From Paenibacillus eucommiae (GTDB lineage Bacteria > Bacillota > Bacilli > Paenibacillales > NBRC-103111), in NCBI RefSeq assembly GCF_017874215.1, contig NZ_JAGGLB010000005.1:186001-250000 (forward strand): a stretch of DNA of 64,000 bases, given 5' to 3'. Below the pieces are notes generated by a model that was given only the letters and a program-made list of their open reading frames with translations, ran no database searches and was not told the DNA's origin. Below are positions 8,111 through 16,267 of this stretch, piece after piece. The stretch's first letter is position 1. Each line of letters starts with the position of its first letter. Made by a program: the position numbers and the translations under genes.

Positions 8111-11100
8111 ATGAAGGTTGCAAAAAGGAATTTTTTGATTACGGTCATTGTTGTTCTGGCTCTGCTGTTAAATGTGGTCTCGCCAAGTATGACCGTGGAT
8201 GCGGCAAATGTTGAGTTTAAGGATGTATCGAACTCCTATGCCAAGCAAGAGATTTATGATTTAGTAAAAGAAGGCATCGTATCCGGATATGAGGACGGTA
8301 CATTTCAACCGGAGAAAGCGATGAGTCGGGCTGAGTTAGCTAAAATTATTGTTTTGTCTATGGGGCTTGAAGAGAACCCGGCTAAGGCAGCGGCTTTCTC
8401 CGATGTGAGTCCATCGAGCTGGTATCGCGGATATGTAGGCGCTCTGGTAGAATCGGGGATCACGCAAGGGACTTCCGGGAGCACTTTTGCTCCGGATGCG
8501 AAGGTGACGCGTGAGGAATTGGTTGTTTTCTTTATCCGCGCACTCGGCTTGGAGGCATTAGCAGGTAGGTTGGAAGTAGATAGTAAGCTTGCTGATATCC
8601 ATACTGTGGCAGATTGGGCGCGGCAGCAAGTATCGCTTGCTTTTCAGATTGGTTTTGTGAATGGAATTGAGGATAAGGATGGAACGCTCAAGTTCAGTCC
8701 TAAGGAAAATGCCCAACGGCAGGCTTTGGCCAGGCTGGCCTATGAATTTAAGAAGAATCAGTCTAGTTATGTAGCTAAGGCTGAGGAGATTTCGGCTGAT
8801 CCAGCAGGACCAGCTTCCACTAATGATGAAATTGTCTCGCTTAGTGCTGTAGATAATTCCACATTTGAAGTTGTATTTGCAAAAGATATTGCTGAAGTAA
8901 ACAAGGAAGATTTCAAGTTTGATAACGGGCTGATTGTTAAAGCTGCAGCTTTAAAATCAGGCAGCAAGACGATTGTTGTGCTCCAGACAAGCGCTCAAAC
9001 TTCAGGTGCGAAATACTCGCTTACATACAAAGGCAAGTCAAGCGGTAAAACAGTCAACGGTGCAGCTGCCATGTTTGGAGGCGGCGGTGGCGGTGGTGGT
9101 TGGGGCGGTACTGCTCCCGTCAATACCGTGCAGCAGCAGCTTGCCAGCGGGAATCCGCAAACGAGCGTTACGATTACTGCAGCAGGGACCTATGGACCTG
9201 CAAATGGTAAGATAACAGCGGTCGAGAAGTTGATTGTTGATTTGGGTAAATCGGGCGAGGTTACACTTCAGAACATCAACGCCGACTACCTTGAAGTTCG
9301 CTCTGATGAAGGTATTGTAATTAAATTGTTGAAGACTTTCATTACAGAATTAAAAGTAGATGCTAGTAACAAGGCACCCAATGTCAGAATAAATGCTGAT
9401 GGCGCAAGCTGGACAGAAATGTTGCACATTTCGCGGCCGAATACGATTCTACATATAACTGGCAGTGGAAGAATCAACTTAATCAAGGTTGAAGAAGTGG
9501 CAGGAAACGCGAATGTTACAGTTGATAATTCAGGCAATGTTGGCTTTCTTGAAACGGATGCACATGTAAATTTGTATGGCGATGCGAGCTCTCTTGCAGG
9601 TATTCTGATTGTAGGCAACGGGACATTTCAGATGGATGAGGGCTTACAACAAATAGTGAAAGCGAAGGCAATTGAAAAGGCGAACCAAGCTGTTCAAACG
9701 GCGTTTGCTTCAGGCAATGGTGGTCCTGGTGGTGGTCCTATAATTACTGGGGAACCAGGAATCGTGATGAGTGTGGAGGGGAATGTCTATAGCGGAAAGG
9801 TTATGGAAGGTCCAGGAGAAGCTCCCAAGGATGTTGGAAAGGGAAGCAGTACTTCTATACCTTTAGTTCCTGATGAGGTAAACTCAGCTGTGATACCATC
9901 AGTAATGTTTGAAGAGATAGGCATTCCTGTAAAAGCAGCAGCCATTCTTGAAGCGGCTGGGGATGTAAAAAAAGAGAGCAGCTCGGAACAATTAATAGGC
10001 AGTAATTGGGTTGAAGGTGTTGTCAATGATGCTTTTGCCGATATTTATTTTAAGTTTGTGAATGCTGATATAGCAATGCATATTGCTTTTCAGTATGGAG
10101 CGGCGGAAAGTGACTTCAACTTTCTTTACTCATTTGAGTTATCCAAGGCGTACGTCTATGAATTAGCGGAAGATCTCGACAATGTAGGTCTGGAATTGCA
10201 GGAAGGTGATTCAGCAGCTTCAGTTACGAAACCAGTTAGGGTATGGTCGGGAAATCTTGGGATAGGATGGTATTCTACTCAACCGCGTTTTCTTTCTCAA
10301 TTTACACCTTTTGATCGACCTGCCTTAGGTGAAGGGGATGTTGAGGCAGAGGTTATCGTAACGCTTTTCAAACACTCATACCAGGCAATAAAGAAGATGG
10401 CGATAACACTGAAGGAGTGGGACTCCAAGGTCGCCTATGTGGACAGCTTGCGTTCCGATCTTGTGCTTGTAGAGTTTGATCATCCGGTTGCCGCGCGAAC
10501 CTTGAGTGAGTTTGGCTTCGATCATGGACTAGAAGTGAAGAAAATAACCCAATATCCTCAATTTCCTAAATTGGTGCTTTTAACGGTGGAAGGTCAGGAA
10601 CCGGGAGTTGAATATCGTGCAGCTTTCAAAAATATGCCGACTGACATCACCTTTATTGGCAGAGAAGCAAATGCTTCAGCGTGTGACGAATCCACCTGCT
10701 CGATACCGCGTTGGGGGAAGATTCCGATACCCGGTGTGCCAGTACCTGGTTCTGTGAGTGGGAGGGTTGTAGATTCGTTTTACAAACCTCTTGCTGGTGC
10801 AACGGTGACTCTAACTGGAACAAATATTCAAAAGACTGTAGTGACTGACTACAAGGGTGACTTTGAGATTGCAGACGTATTACCAGAGATTAGCTACACA
10901 ATAACGGCAACTAGTCAGGGATATTCCACACATGCCATACAGGACATTAAGATAGCTCCGGGTCAGCCCTTTGGCTTTATGATGTTAACGATCTATACAA
11001 CGCCGAATCCAGTAAAAAACCTTCATGCTTTTCACAATAATGAATTTACACTCAATCTAATTTGGAACTATGAGTGGAATGGGGTTCCAAATAAGTATAG

Positions 11101-11656
11101 TGTAACTATGAACGGTGAGAAGATTAATGAAGTAGAAGCATCTGCTATAAATATTGATTCTTTACAACCAGGAAAAACTTACACGTTCTCTGTGGCAGCA
11201 TGTAACGATCTGGGCTGTTCTGAACCTGTAGAGCTTACTTATACAATGCCTTTAGTGCTTCAAATTCATAGTATCACTCCTTTTAATTCAGCAACAGAAC
11301 AGACTTATGAAGAGTTGAAACAGATAGAGAAAGGGACATACGTATGGCCTGCATCCTTGGAAGCCGCCGATGCTTTGTTAATTAAATTTAAAGATAATGA
11401 CTATGTTTCCGGTTCCGTAAGTCCTCTATTAGCAGGTATATTAGACTATTCTCAGAAAAATATTCTGCTGCTTATTCAAGGAGTGCCAACTGACCCGATT
11501 ATCATGCAGGATAAGGAGAATAATCTAATCATTAAGTTGGACAAGAAAACGAATGAAGCCAGTGTTTATTATTACATCATTGGTGGTTTGAAATATCAAA
11601 TTGATTCCAAGCAATTTGATATATTAACGACTTCCTTCCAAATTTCAAAGGAATAG
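8111..11656 (+). CDS. Large secreted multidomain SLH surface protein
   Basis: The start is the ATG at 8111, preceded by GGAGGA with a 10-base gap; an in-frame TTG at 8093 is less likely. The product is 1181 residues. A signal peptide of about 30 residues ends near VDA-AN. SLH motifs occupy about 32-205 (GYEDGTFQPEKAMSRAE is typical), an N-terminal placement as in many S-layer proteins. An Ig-like domain, a Gly-rich linker (eight Gly in a row near residue 325) and a beta-repeat region follow. Near 890-960 lies a carboxypeptidase-regulatory-like domain (GSVSGRVVDSFYKPLAGATV), then a fibronectin type III domain (NLHAF...SLQPGKTYTFSVAACN). No catalytic domain is recognised. It appears monocistronic and is probably a structural or adhesive wall protein. 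Confidence 0.85.
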   Translation: MKVAKRNFLITVIVVLALLLNVVSPSMTVDAANVEFKDVSNSYAKQEIYDLVKEGIVSGYEDGTFQPEKAMSRAELAKIIVLSMGLEENPAKAAAFSDVSPSSWYRGYVGALVESGITQGTSGSTFAPDAKVTREELVVFFIRALGLEALAGRLEVDSKLADIHTVADWARQQVSLAFQIGFVNGIEDKDGTLKFSPKENAQRQALARLAYEFKKNQSSYVAKAEEISADPAGPASTNDEIVSLSAVDNSTFEVVFAKDIAEVNKEDFKFDNGLIVKAAALKSGSKTIVVLQTSAQTSGAKYSLTYKGKSSGKTVNGAAAMFGGGGGGGGWGGTAPVNTVQQQLASGNPQTSVTITAAGTYGPANGKITAVEKLIVDLGKSGEVTLQNINADYLEVRSDEGIVIKLLKTFITELKVDASNKAPNVRINADGASWTEMLHISRPNTILHITGSGRINLIKVEEVAGNANVTVDNSGNVGFLETDAHVNLYGDASSLAGILIVGNGTFQMDEGLQQIVKAKAIEKANQAVQTAFASGNGGPGGGPIITGEPGIVMSVEGNVYSGKVMEGPGEAPKDVGKGSSTSIPLVPDEVNSAVIPSVMFEEIGIPVKAAAILEAAGDVKKESSSEQLIGSNWVEGVVNDAFADIYFKFVNADIAMHIAFQYGAAESDFNFLYSFELSKAYVYELAEDLDNVGLELQEGDSAASVTKPVRVWSGNLGIGWYSTQPRFLSQFTPFDRPALGEGDVEAEVIVTLFKHSYQAIKKMAITLKEWDSKVAYVDSLRSDLVLVEFDHPVAARTLSEFGFDHGLEVKKITQYPQFPKLVLLTVEGQEPGVEYRAAFKNMPTDITFIGREANASACDESTCSIPRWGKIPIPGVPVPGSVSGRVVDSFYKPLAGATVTLTGTNIQKTVVTDYKGDFEIADVLPEISYTITATSQGYSTHAIQDIKIAPGQPFGFMMLTIYTTPNPVKNLHAFHNNEFTLNLIWNYEWNGVPNKYSVTMNGEKINEVEASAINIDSLQPGKTYTFSVAACNDLGCSEPVELTYTMPLVLQIHSITPFNSATEQTYEELKQIEKGTYVWPASLEAADALLIKFKDNDYVSGSVSPLLAGILDYSQKNILLLIQGVPTDPIIMQDKENNLIIKLDKKTNEASVYYYIIGGLKYQIDSKQFDILTTSFQISKE

Positions 11657-11677
11657 GCGAAAGAAATGAACACGGAG

Positions 11678-11725
11678 GCTTTCCCTGACCAGCTGCAAGG
11701 CTGGTGGGAAAGCTTCTATTTGTTT
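11678..11725 (+). terminator. Terminator after the large SLH gene
   Basis: GCTTTCCC pairs with GGGAAAGC, with an inner ACCAGC/GCTGGT stem, followed by TTCTATTTGTTT. It lies 21 bp after the stop. Confidence 0.8.
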
Positions 11726-11801
11726 GATGGGACATAAAGTTGATCTGGGGCGGGGACGCAGTTACAATGAAGACAAATATAGCGCATGCGGGGTGAAAGC
11801 T

Positions 11802-12635
11802 ATGATCTACATTGGACTAACCGGGTGGGGCGATCATGACTTGGGTGAAGCAGGCAGAGGCAAGCTCCCGGTATATGGCGCACATTTTCCTATTGTTGAG
11901 CTGGATAGCTCTTTTTATGCGGTTCAGCCGACCAAAAATTATGTAAAATGGAATGAGGAGACGCCGAGTGTTTTCGGTTTTGTGGTGAAGGCTTATCAGG
12001 GTATGACCGGGCATTTGCGGGGGGAGAATCCTTTTGATAATGAGGATCAGATGTTTGATGCTTTCAAGGGGTCGATTCGTCCGCTGCAGGAGGCTGGTAA
12101 GTTGAGAGCAGTTCTGTTTCAGTACCCGCCTTGGTTCGAATGCAGCAAGGAAAATGTGAATACGCTGAAGGTGGCGAAGGCAAGAATGAAGGATATTCCG
12201 CTTGCGCTGGAGTTTCGTCATCAGAGCTGGTTTGTTCCGGAAATGCGGGAGCGGACGCTGGCTTTTATGGAGAGCGAGGGATGGATTCACAGCATTTGTG
12301 ATGAGCCGCAGGCTGGTGTCGGATCGGTGCCGATTGTGCTGCAGCAGACGCATCCGGAGCTGACGATAGTCCGTTTTCACGGGCGGAATGTGAGTGGCTG
12401 GAATCAGGGCGGGGCGGATAATTGGCGCGAGGTCCGTTATTTGTATCATTACAATAAAGAAGAGCTGCTGGAGTGGAAGGAGCGGCTTGAGCTGCTGCAC
12501 AGTCAGGTGAAGGATATTTATGTAATATTCAACAACAACTCTGGTGGACATGCTGCAGGCAACGCTAAGGATTTAATGGAGATGCTGGGCCTAGATTATG
12601 AGGGGCTGGCGCCAAGGCAGCTGGATTTATTTTAA
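11802..12635 (+). CDS. DUF72-family protein
   Basis: The family is recognised from MIYIGLTGWGDH at the N-terminus, the VELDSSFYAVQP segment, LEFRHQSWF near residue 145, VRFHGRN, and YVIFNNNSGGHAAGNA near the C-terminus. Those are the conserved blocks of the DUF72 TIM-barrel-like family (YunF-like). The product has 277 residues from the ATG at 11802; the frame is open 78 bases further up, but DUF72 proteins start at this point and a GGGGTGA site sits just before it. Biochemical function of the family is not established. It is the first gene of a probable operon with the GNAT/micropeptide genes that follow 33 bp later. Confidence 0.8.
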   Translation: MIYIGLTGWGDHDLGEAGRGKLPVYGAHFPIVELDSSFYAVQPTKNYVKWNEETPSVFGFVVKAYQGMTGHLRGENPFDNEDQMFDAFKGSIRPLQEAGKLRAVLFQYPPWFECSKENVNTLKVAKARMKDIPLALEFRHQSWFVPEMRERTLAFMESEGWIHSICDEPQAGVGSVPIVLQQTHPELTIVRFHGRNVSGWNQGGADNWREVRYLYHYNKEELLEWKERLELLHSQVKDIYVIFNNNSGGHAAGNAKDLMEMLGLDYEGLAPRQLDLF

Positions 12636-12668
12636 AAGGATAGCTGAAGATTGGAAGGAAAATACACC

Positions 12669-13184
12669 ATGATAACGCATTGCAAACGCTGTATTAGTGA
12701 TGAAGATTTTGCCAAAGTCAGCTTATTTGTTATGGTTAACAAACATGATCTGCACCTTTCATTTACCACTCTGGATATGCTTTCCCTGCTGTATACGTAT
12801 GTGACACAGGGGCATTTGGTTCAGGCTACGGATGCTGATGAGCGGGTGATAGGTGCAGCGGCTTATTTTCATGGAACACAGGAACATGATTTTAAGGATA
12901 AAGAAATTGCTATTGTGGATATGGTCATTATTGACAAGGCTTATAGGGGGACGAGTCTTTTTGTGAAAGGATTCGGTCTTTTGGTTGATCAGATCATCGA
13001 GGCGCACCCAGAGGTGGAGGAGATAAGGTTTGTGGCCTTGTCGGAAAATACTTATGTAAGCAATTTATATGCAAAAATGGCTGAGTCCAGCTACACACGT
13101 GAAGGAAAAAGAGGAGAAGAAACCGTGTATTGTGGTAAAGTTCACAGTTTAAGGGGTTTCCTAGAAAGGCTCAAGAAGGTATAA
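12669..13184 (+). CDS. GNAT-like protein 1, paralogue of 13414-13941
   Basis: The start is the ATG at 12669, eight bases after GGAAGGAA; an in-frame TTG at 12651 lies in that site and is rejected. The 171-residue product has an acyl-CoA N-acyltransferase look. A beta strand (VIGAAAYFHG) leads to IAIVDMVIIDKAYRGTSLFVKGFGLLVDQI, where R-G-T-S-L-F is in the position of the pyrophosphate-binding loop and helix of GNAT enzymes. The protein at 13414-13941 repeats this layout (VEVAFIQKAYQRTSLFIQG). Close paralogues of the same size on either side of two micropeptide genes suggest that the peptides or their neighbours are the substrates, which is inference. Confidence 0.6.
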   Translation: MITHCKRCISDEDFAKVSLFVMVNKHDLHLSFTTLDMLSLLYTYVTQGHLVQATDADERVIGAAAYFHGTQEHDFKDKEIAIVDMVIIDKAYRGTSLFVKGFGLLVDQIIEAHPEVEEIRFVALSENTYVSNLYAKMAESSYTREGKRGEETVYCGKVHSLRGFLERLKKV

Positions 13185-13226
13185 TTTTACTATAGGTAAA
13201 AAGACATACCAGCTTAGGAAGGATGT

Positions 13227-13301
13227 ATGATCCAGATGGTTCCACAGCAACCAAACATACAAAAATCTTCCAATCAGGGTGGCTTTGGTAACTTAATATA
13301 G
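13227..13301 (+). CDS. Micropeptide A (24 residues; 21 if the ATG at 13236 is used)
   Basis: A short frame runs from ATG 13227 to TAG 13299-13301, with AGGAAGG at 13216-13222. From the second ATG (13236) it reads MVPQQPNIQKSSNQGGFGNL and one more residue. This aligns with micropeptide B: Met-(Val/Ile)-Pro-x-x-Pro-x-Ile, then (Gln/Lys)-(Lys/Arg), a variable 3-4 residue spacer, then Gly-Gly-(Phe/Leu)-Gly-(Asn/Gln). Two independent adjacent frames sharing this pattern argue strongly that both are real. It lies 42 bp after the first GNAT-like gene. Precursor-peptide character is suggested but unproven. Confidence 0.6.
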   Translation: MIQMVPQQPNIQKSSNQGGFGNLI

Positions 13302-13318
13302 AAGAGGAGGTGTCTCTA

Positions 13319-13414
13319 ATGATTCCACCAAAACCAGAGATCAAAAGGCCGGATAAAGGCGGATTGGGACAGTTTGTTATCGTTAATGATGCTTTAAGAG
13401 CACAAGCGAAATAA
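13319..13414 (+). CDS. Micropeptide B (31 residues), coupled to the second GNAT gene
   Basis: The frame begins at ATG 13319, seven bases after a strong GAGGAGGTG site at 13304-13312, and ends at TAA 13412-13414. It starts MIPPKPEIKRPDKGGLGQF and continues with 12 further residues. Its stop overlaps the next ATG by one base (TAATG), a classic translational-coupling arrangement, so it is co-expressed with the GNAT-like protein. It shares the Pro-rich start, the Ile-Lys/Gln pair and the GG(L/F)G(Q/N) motif with micropeptide A. There is no cysteine and no signal peptide. Automated annotation would usually miss it. Confidence 0.7.
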   Translation: MIPPKPEIKRPDKGGLGQFVIVNDALRAQAK

Positions 13415-13941
13415 TGTCCTTCGAATTTCGTCCTTGTACATTGGAAATGGACTATGAAGCGTACATTCAGTTTTTGCTCCGGCATCACAATGAGCTGAAT
13501 TTGCCTTATTCATTTGCTATGAAGCTAGGCTTTATTGGCAGTCCATTGATTTTTGGAAAAGCTATGCTGGTTTTCAGTGAAGAACCCTACGAGATTGTAG
13601 GAGTGGTAGGCTTTGTATATGGCACTGGCGTTAACAGCTATGAGGATCGGCATATATGTCAAGTAGAGGTGGCCTTTATTCAGAAGGCTTACCAACGGAC
13701 ATCCTTGTTTATCCAAGGATTGAAGGCTCTCGTTGACTTGATTAAGGCCGATAATCCGAATGTTACGCAGGTACAGTTCTGGACCCCAGGGAGGGACGGC
13801 TATTTGGACAGGCTCTTTGCCAGGTTCAATACGCTGCCCGGTTCGTCGAGAACCATCGTGAACACATTGGCGCTACATAAGGTTGCGTTTATGGAATTGG
13901 AGTCGTATTGTCATCGTTGTATGGCGGCATGGCGGGAATAG
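13414..13941 (+). CDS. GNAT-like protein 2, paralogue of 12669-13184
   Basis: The 175-residue product has the same order of elements as the protein at 12669: a strand (EIVGVVGFVYG), then CQVEVAFIQKAYQRTSLFIQGLKALVDLI, which matches strand 4, the CoA-binding turn and helix 3 of GNAT enzymes, then VTQVQFWTP. Its ATG shares one base with the stop of micropeptide B, and no separate ribosome site is needed. A strong bidirectional terminator follows at 13969. I infer a peptide- or amine-acylating enzyme, but the canonical Gln/Arg-x-x-Gly-x-Gly loop is altered, so activity is uncertain. Confidence 0.6.
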   Translation: MSFEFRPCTLEMDYEAYIQFLLRHHNELNLPYSFAMKLGFIGSPLIFGKAMLVFSEEPYEIVGVVGFVYGTGVNSYEDRHICQVEVAFIQKAYQRTSLFIQGLKALVDLIKADNPNVTQVQFWTPGRDGYLDRLFARFNTLPGSSRTIVNTLALHKVAFMELESYCHRCMAAWRE

Positions 13942-13968
13942 AGGAGACGAAGCCAGTGTCTGTTGACC

Positions 13969-14016
13969 AAATCAAATAAGACTGCCCGAGAAATTTTCGG
14001 CAGTCTTATTTGATTT
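13969..14016 (+). terminator. Bidirectional terminator between GNAT2 and murC
   Basis: An 18-base perfect inverted repeat (13969-13986 against 13999-14016) with a 12-base spacer has an A-rich left arm and T-rich right arm. It can therefore end both the rightward micropeptide operon and the leftward murC transcript. Confidence 0.9.
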
Positions 14017-14031
14017 GCCTGGTACGTCAAA

Positions 14032-15324
14032 TTAGGCTTCAAACAGGATATCTTGATATTTCTGAATATCTCCAGCACCCATAAACACTAGGACTGAATC
14101 TTCATATGATGACAGATCAGAAGTGACATTGTCTGAAATGAGGCGGGCATTTGGAATAAGTGCCTTTAGGCTTTCTATAGAAACACTTCCATTGTTTTCG
14201 CGTGGAGAGCCAAATATTTCGCAGAGAAATATTTCGTCGGCTTCTTTCAGGGAGAGGGCAAAGTCCTCTAATAGTTTTTCTAATCTACTGTAGGTATGAG
14301 GCTGAAAGATCCCGATTACCTTTTTTTGCGGAAATTTGCATCGTACTGCTTCAAGTGTTGCTCTTATTTCGGAGGGGTGATGCGCGTAATCATCTATCAA
14401 CACATTGGAACGCCATTTTTTTTCGGTAAAACGCCGCTGTACACCTGCAAATGTAGCCATTTGCGCTTTTATTTGATCCATATTGTGGTCCAAGGCTAAA
14501 GCTACGCCAATAACAGCTAATGCATTTAAAACGTTATGCTTACCAAATGAGGGGATGCTAAAGCGGCTGATTAGCGTATTTTTATAATGCACATCAAAAG
14601 ACAAGCCACTATTCTCAACATGCAGGTTAGAGGCCCGAAGCTCATTTTCCAATCCGAAGCCGTAATGTAAAGTTTCTATATGTGTCTGGAGCAGGCGTAT
14701 TTGCGGATCATCCCCACATACCACCAGCAGCTTGCCCGTTAAAGAAGCCATTTCTTCGAAAGCGCGTCTAACATCATGAATATCAGAGAAATAATCAGGA
14801 TGGTCAAAGTCAATATTCGTAATAACAGCTATATCAGGCTGATACGCAAGGAAATGCCGTCGATACTCACAGCTTTCAAACACAAATAATCGGGCATCCG
14901 GGTGACCGCTTCCAGTCCCATCTCCAATGAGGCTGCATGTAGGCTCAATCGCCTGAAGTGCATGAACCATCATGCCCGTTGTTGTAGTTTTTCCATGTGA
15001 ACCTGTAATAGCAATGCTTGTATACCCTTTTAACGATTCCCCTAAAAAATGATGATACCGCCGAACAGGGATATTGAGCCGCTTACATTGGAGAATGGAA
15101 GGATGTTCATCGGAAAAGGCATTAGAAGCAATAACCGTCATCGCTGGTGACAGGGGCGCATTTCCAAACGAATACAAAGGAATGTTCCGGGAATCTAACG
15201 ACTTCTGGGTAAAAAGAAAAGCTTCAACGTCCTCCCCCTGCACACTATGCCCCATGTCATGCAGATATTGAGCCACTGCACTCATGCCACTACCCTTAAT
15301 CCCAATAAAATGATAACTATCCAT
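14032..15324 (-). CDS. murC: UDP-N-acetylmuramate--L-alanine ligase-type Mur ligase
   Basis: The product has 430 residues. The N-terminal Rossmann-like domain starts YHFIGIKGSGMSAVAQ, the UDP-binding turn of MurC. The central ATP-binding loop is ITGSHGKTTTTGM near residue 107. ITNIDFDHPDYF carries the metal-contacting residues. The C-terminal domain has DDYAHHPSEI and GIFQPHTYSR. MurC adds L-alanine to UDP-MurNAc in the cytoplasm, the first step of the peptidoglycan stem peptide. GGAGGTAGCT precedes the ATG. It stands alone rather than in a dcw cluster. A second murC-type gene elsewhere, or an Mpl-like role, cannot be excluded, since Paenibacillus genomes can carry more than one. Confidence 0.85.
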   Translation of the reverse strand: MDSYHFIGIKGSGMSAVAQYLHDMGHSVQGEDVEAFLFTQKSLDSRNIPLYSFGNAPLSPAMTVIASNAFSDEHPSILQCKRLNIPVRRYHHFLGESLKGYTSIAITGSHGKTTTTGMMVHALQAIEPTCSLIGDGTGSGHPDARLFVFESCEYRRHFLAYQPDIAVITNIDFDHPDYFSDIHDVRRAFEEMASLTGKLLVVCGDDPQIRLLQTHIETLHYGFGLENELRASNLHVENSGLSFDVHYKNTLISRFSIPSFGKHNVLNALAVIGVALALDHNMDQIKAQMATFAGVQRRFTEKKWRSNVLIDDYAHHPSEIRATLEAVRCKFPQKKVIGIFQPHTYSRLEKLLEDFALSLKEADEIFLCEIFGSPRENNGSVSIESLKALIPNARLISDNVTSDLSSYEDSVLVFMGAGDIQKYQDILFEA

Positions 15325-15416
15325 AGCTACCTCCAGATGAAGTATTCTAAATATTATATGTCAGGTAAGTCATTGTGCTCATGCCTATATGATGATTATA
15401 CGGAAATATATGTCCA

Positions 15417-16058
15417 CTAGGCTTTTAGGTAATCAATAAGTATTTTCTTTAGGATTGCGAGCTGGTGGTCGGATTCTAAATCGGATTCAAGTAGCAAAAT
15501 ATTTTTTTGCAGTGACAGCTTTTTGGAAAAGAGGCCAAATGTGTTGACGATAGTCGTTAAGGTCTCCCTGATCGGTAGATCAGAACGAATGGACCCGTCC
15601 TCGATGCCATTTTGAATGATTTTGGAATATTCATTTGAAATCTTGCGGTTCAATGTATTGAAAATTGAAATATCCTCCAATGGATCCATGGAATGGGAGG
15701 TATAGCTTTCGAAATCCACCATAAATTTTATGCTTGGATTAGTATGATCTTCAATAAAGAAATCGAATAATTTTTCGAGCTTTTCCAGGCAAGTTAGGGG
15801 GAGTTCGGCGACACATTGAAAACGATGAAGCATCGGTTCGAGCAGCTGGGAGGCGATCGCAACGATCAGCTTTTCTTTTTTTGGGAAATAGCGAAATAGG
15901 GTAGCAATGCCGATGTTTGCTTCACTGGCCACATCCTGCATGGTACTTTTTTCGATTCCTTTTAGCGTAAACACTCTTTCCGCCGCTTCGAGAATCGTGA
16001 GCAGCCGAAGCTGCTTGCCGTCAGACCGTTCTTTCTCGTATCTTGTTTTCGGATCCAT
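15417..16058 (-). CDS. TetR-family transcriptional regulator
   Basis: The product has 213 residues. Residues 20-65 form a TetR-type helix-turn-helix: ILEAAERVFTLKGIEKSTMQDVASEANIGIATLFRYFPKKEKL is the family pattern in two overlapping blocks, including the G-x-x-x-x-T-M and TLFRYF segments. The C-terminal helical half should bind a small ligand. It is divergent from the SDR gene at 16268, with palindromic candidate operators between them, so it probably represses that gene and itself. Confidence 0.9.
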   Translation of the reverse strand: MDPKTRYEKERSDGKQLRLLTILEAAERVFTLKGIEKSTMQDVASEANIGIATLFRYFPKKEKLIVAIASQLLEPMLHRFQCVAELPLTCLEKLEKLFDFFIEDHTNPSIKFMVDFESYTSHSMDPLEDISIFNTLNRKISNEYSKIIQNGIEDGSIRSDLPIRETLTTIVNTFGLFSKKLSLQKNILLLESDLESDHQLAILKKILIDYLKA

Positions 16059-16154
16059 AGAGGCTGACCTTTCATCTTTTTGATTAGGTTTCCAATTTAT
16101 TATATAGAGCGGTTAGTGCTAAAGCAAGAAGGGTTGAGTTCATCAAATCGTCGT

Positions 16155-16250
16155 GATATAATTTATATCGTAGTGATAGTTAAACTATCATATGAATATT
16201 TAGGTATACTCTTGGTTAACCTTCATGGATTAAGGAACTATCATATGATA
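16155..16250. promoter_or_regulatory. Three palindromic operator candidates between tetR-type gene and SDR
   Basis: The spacer holds GATATAATTTATATC at 16155-16169 and GATAGTTAAACTATC at 16175-16189. Both are perfect 7+1+7 palindromes, centred 20 bases apart. TATCATATGATA is at 16239-16250, and a half copy (CTATCATATGA) follows the second palindrome. Palindromes of about 15 bases are typical TetR operators. The last site is only eight bases before the SDR ribosome site, well placed for repression. Confidence 0.5.
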
Positions 16251-16267
16251 ACAAAGGAGGCAGGGAT

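Noticed and set aside
11817-12551. A 244-codon leftward frame antisense to the DUF72 gene
   Set aside because: No start site; the composition is typical of a complement of coding DNA, and the DUF72 frame is clearly conserved.
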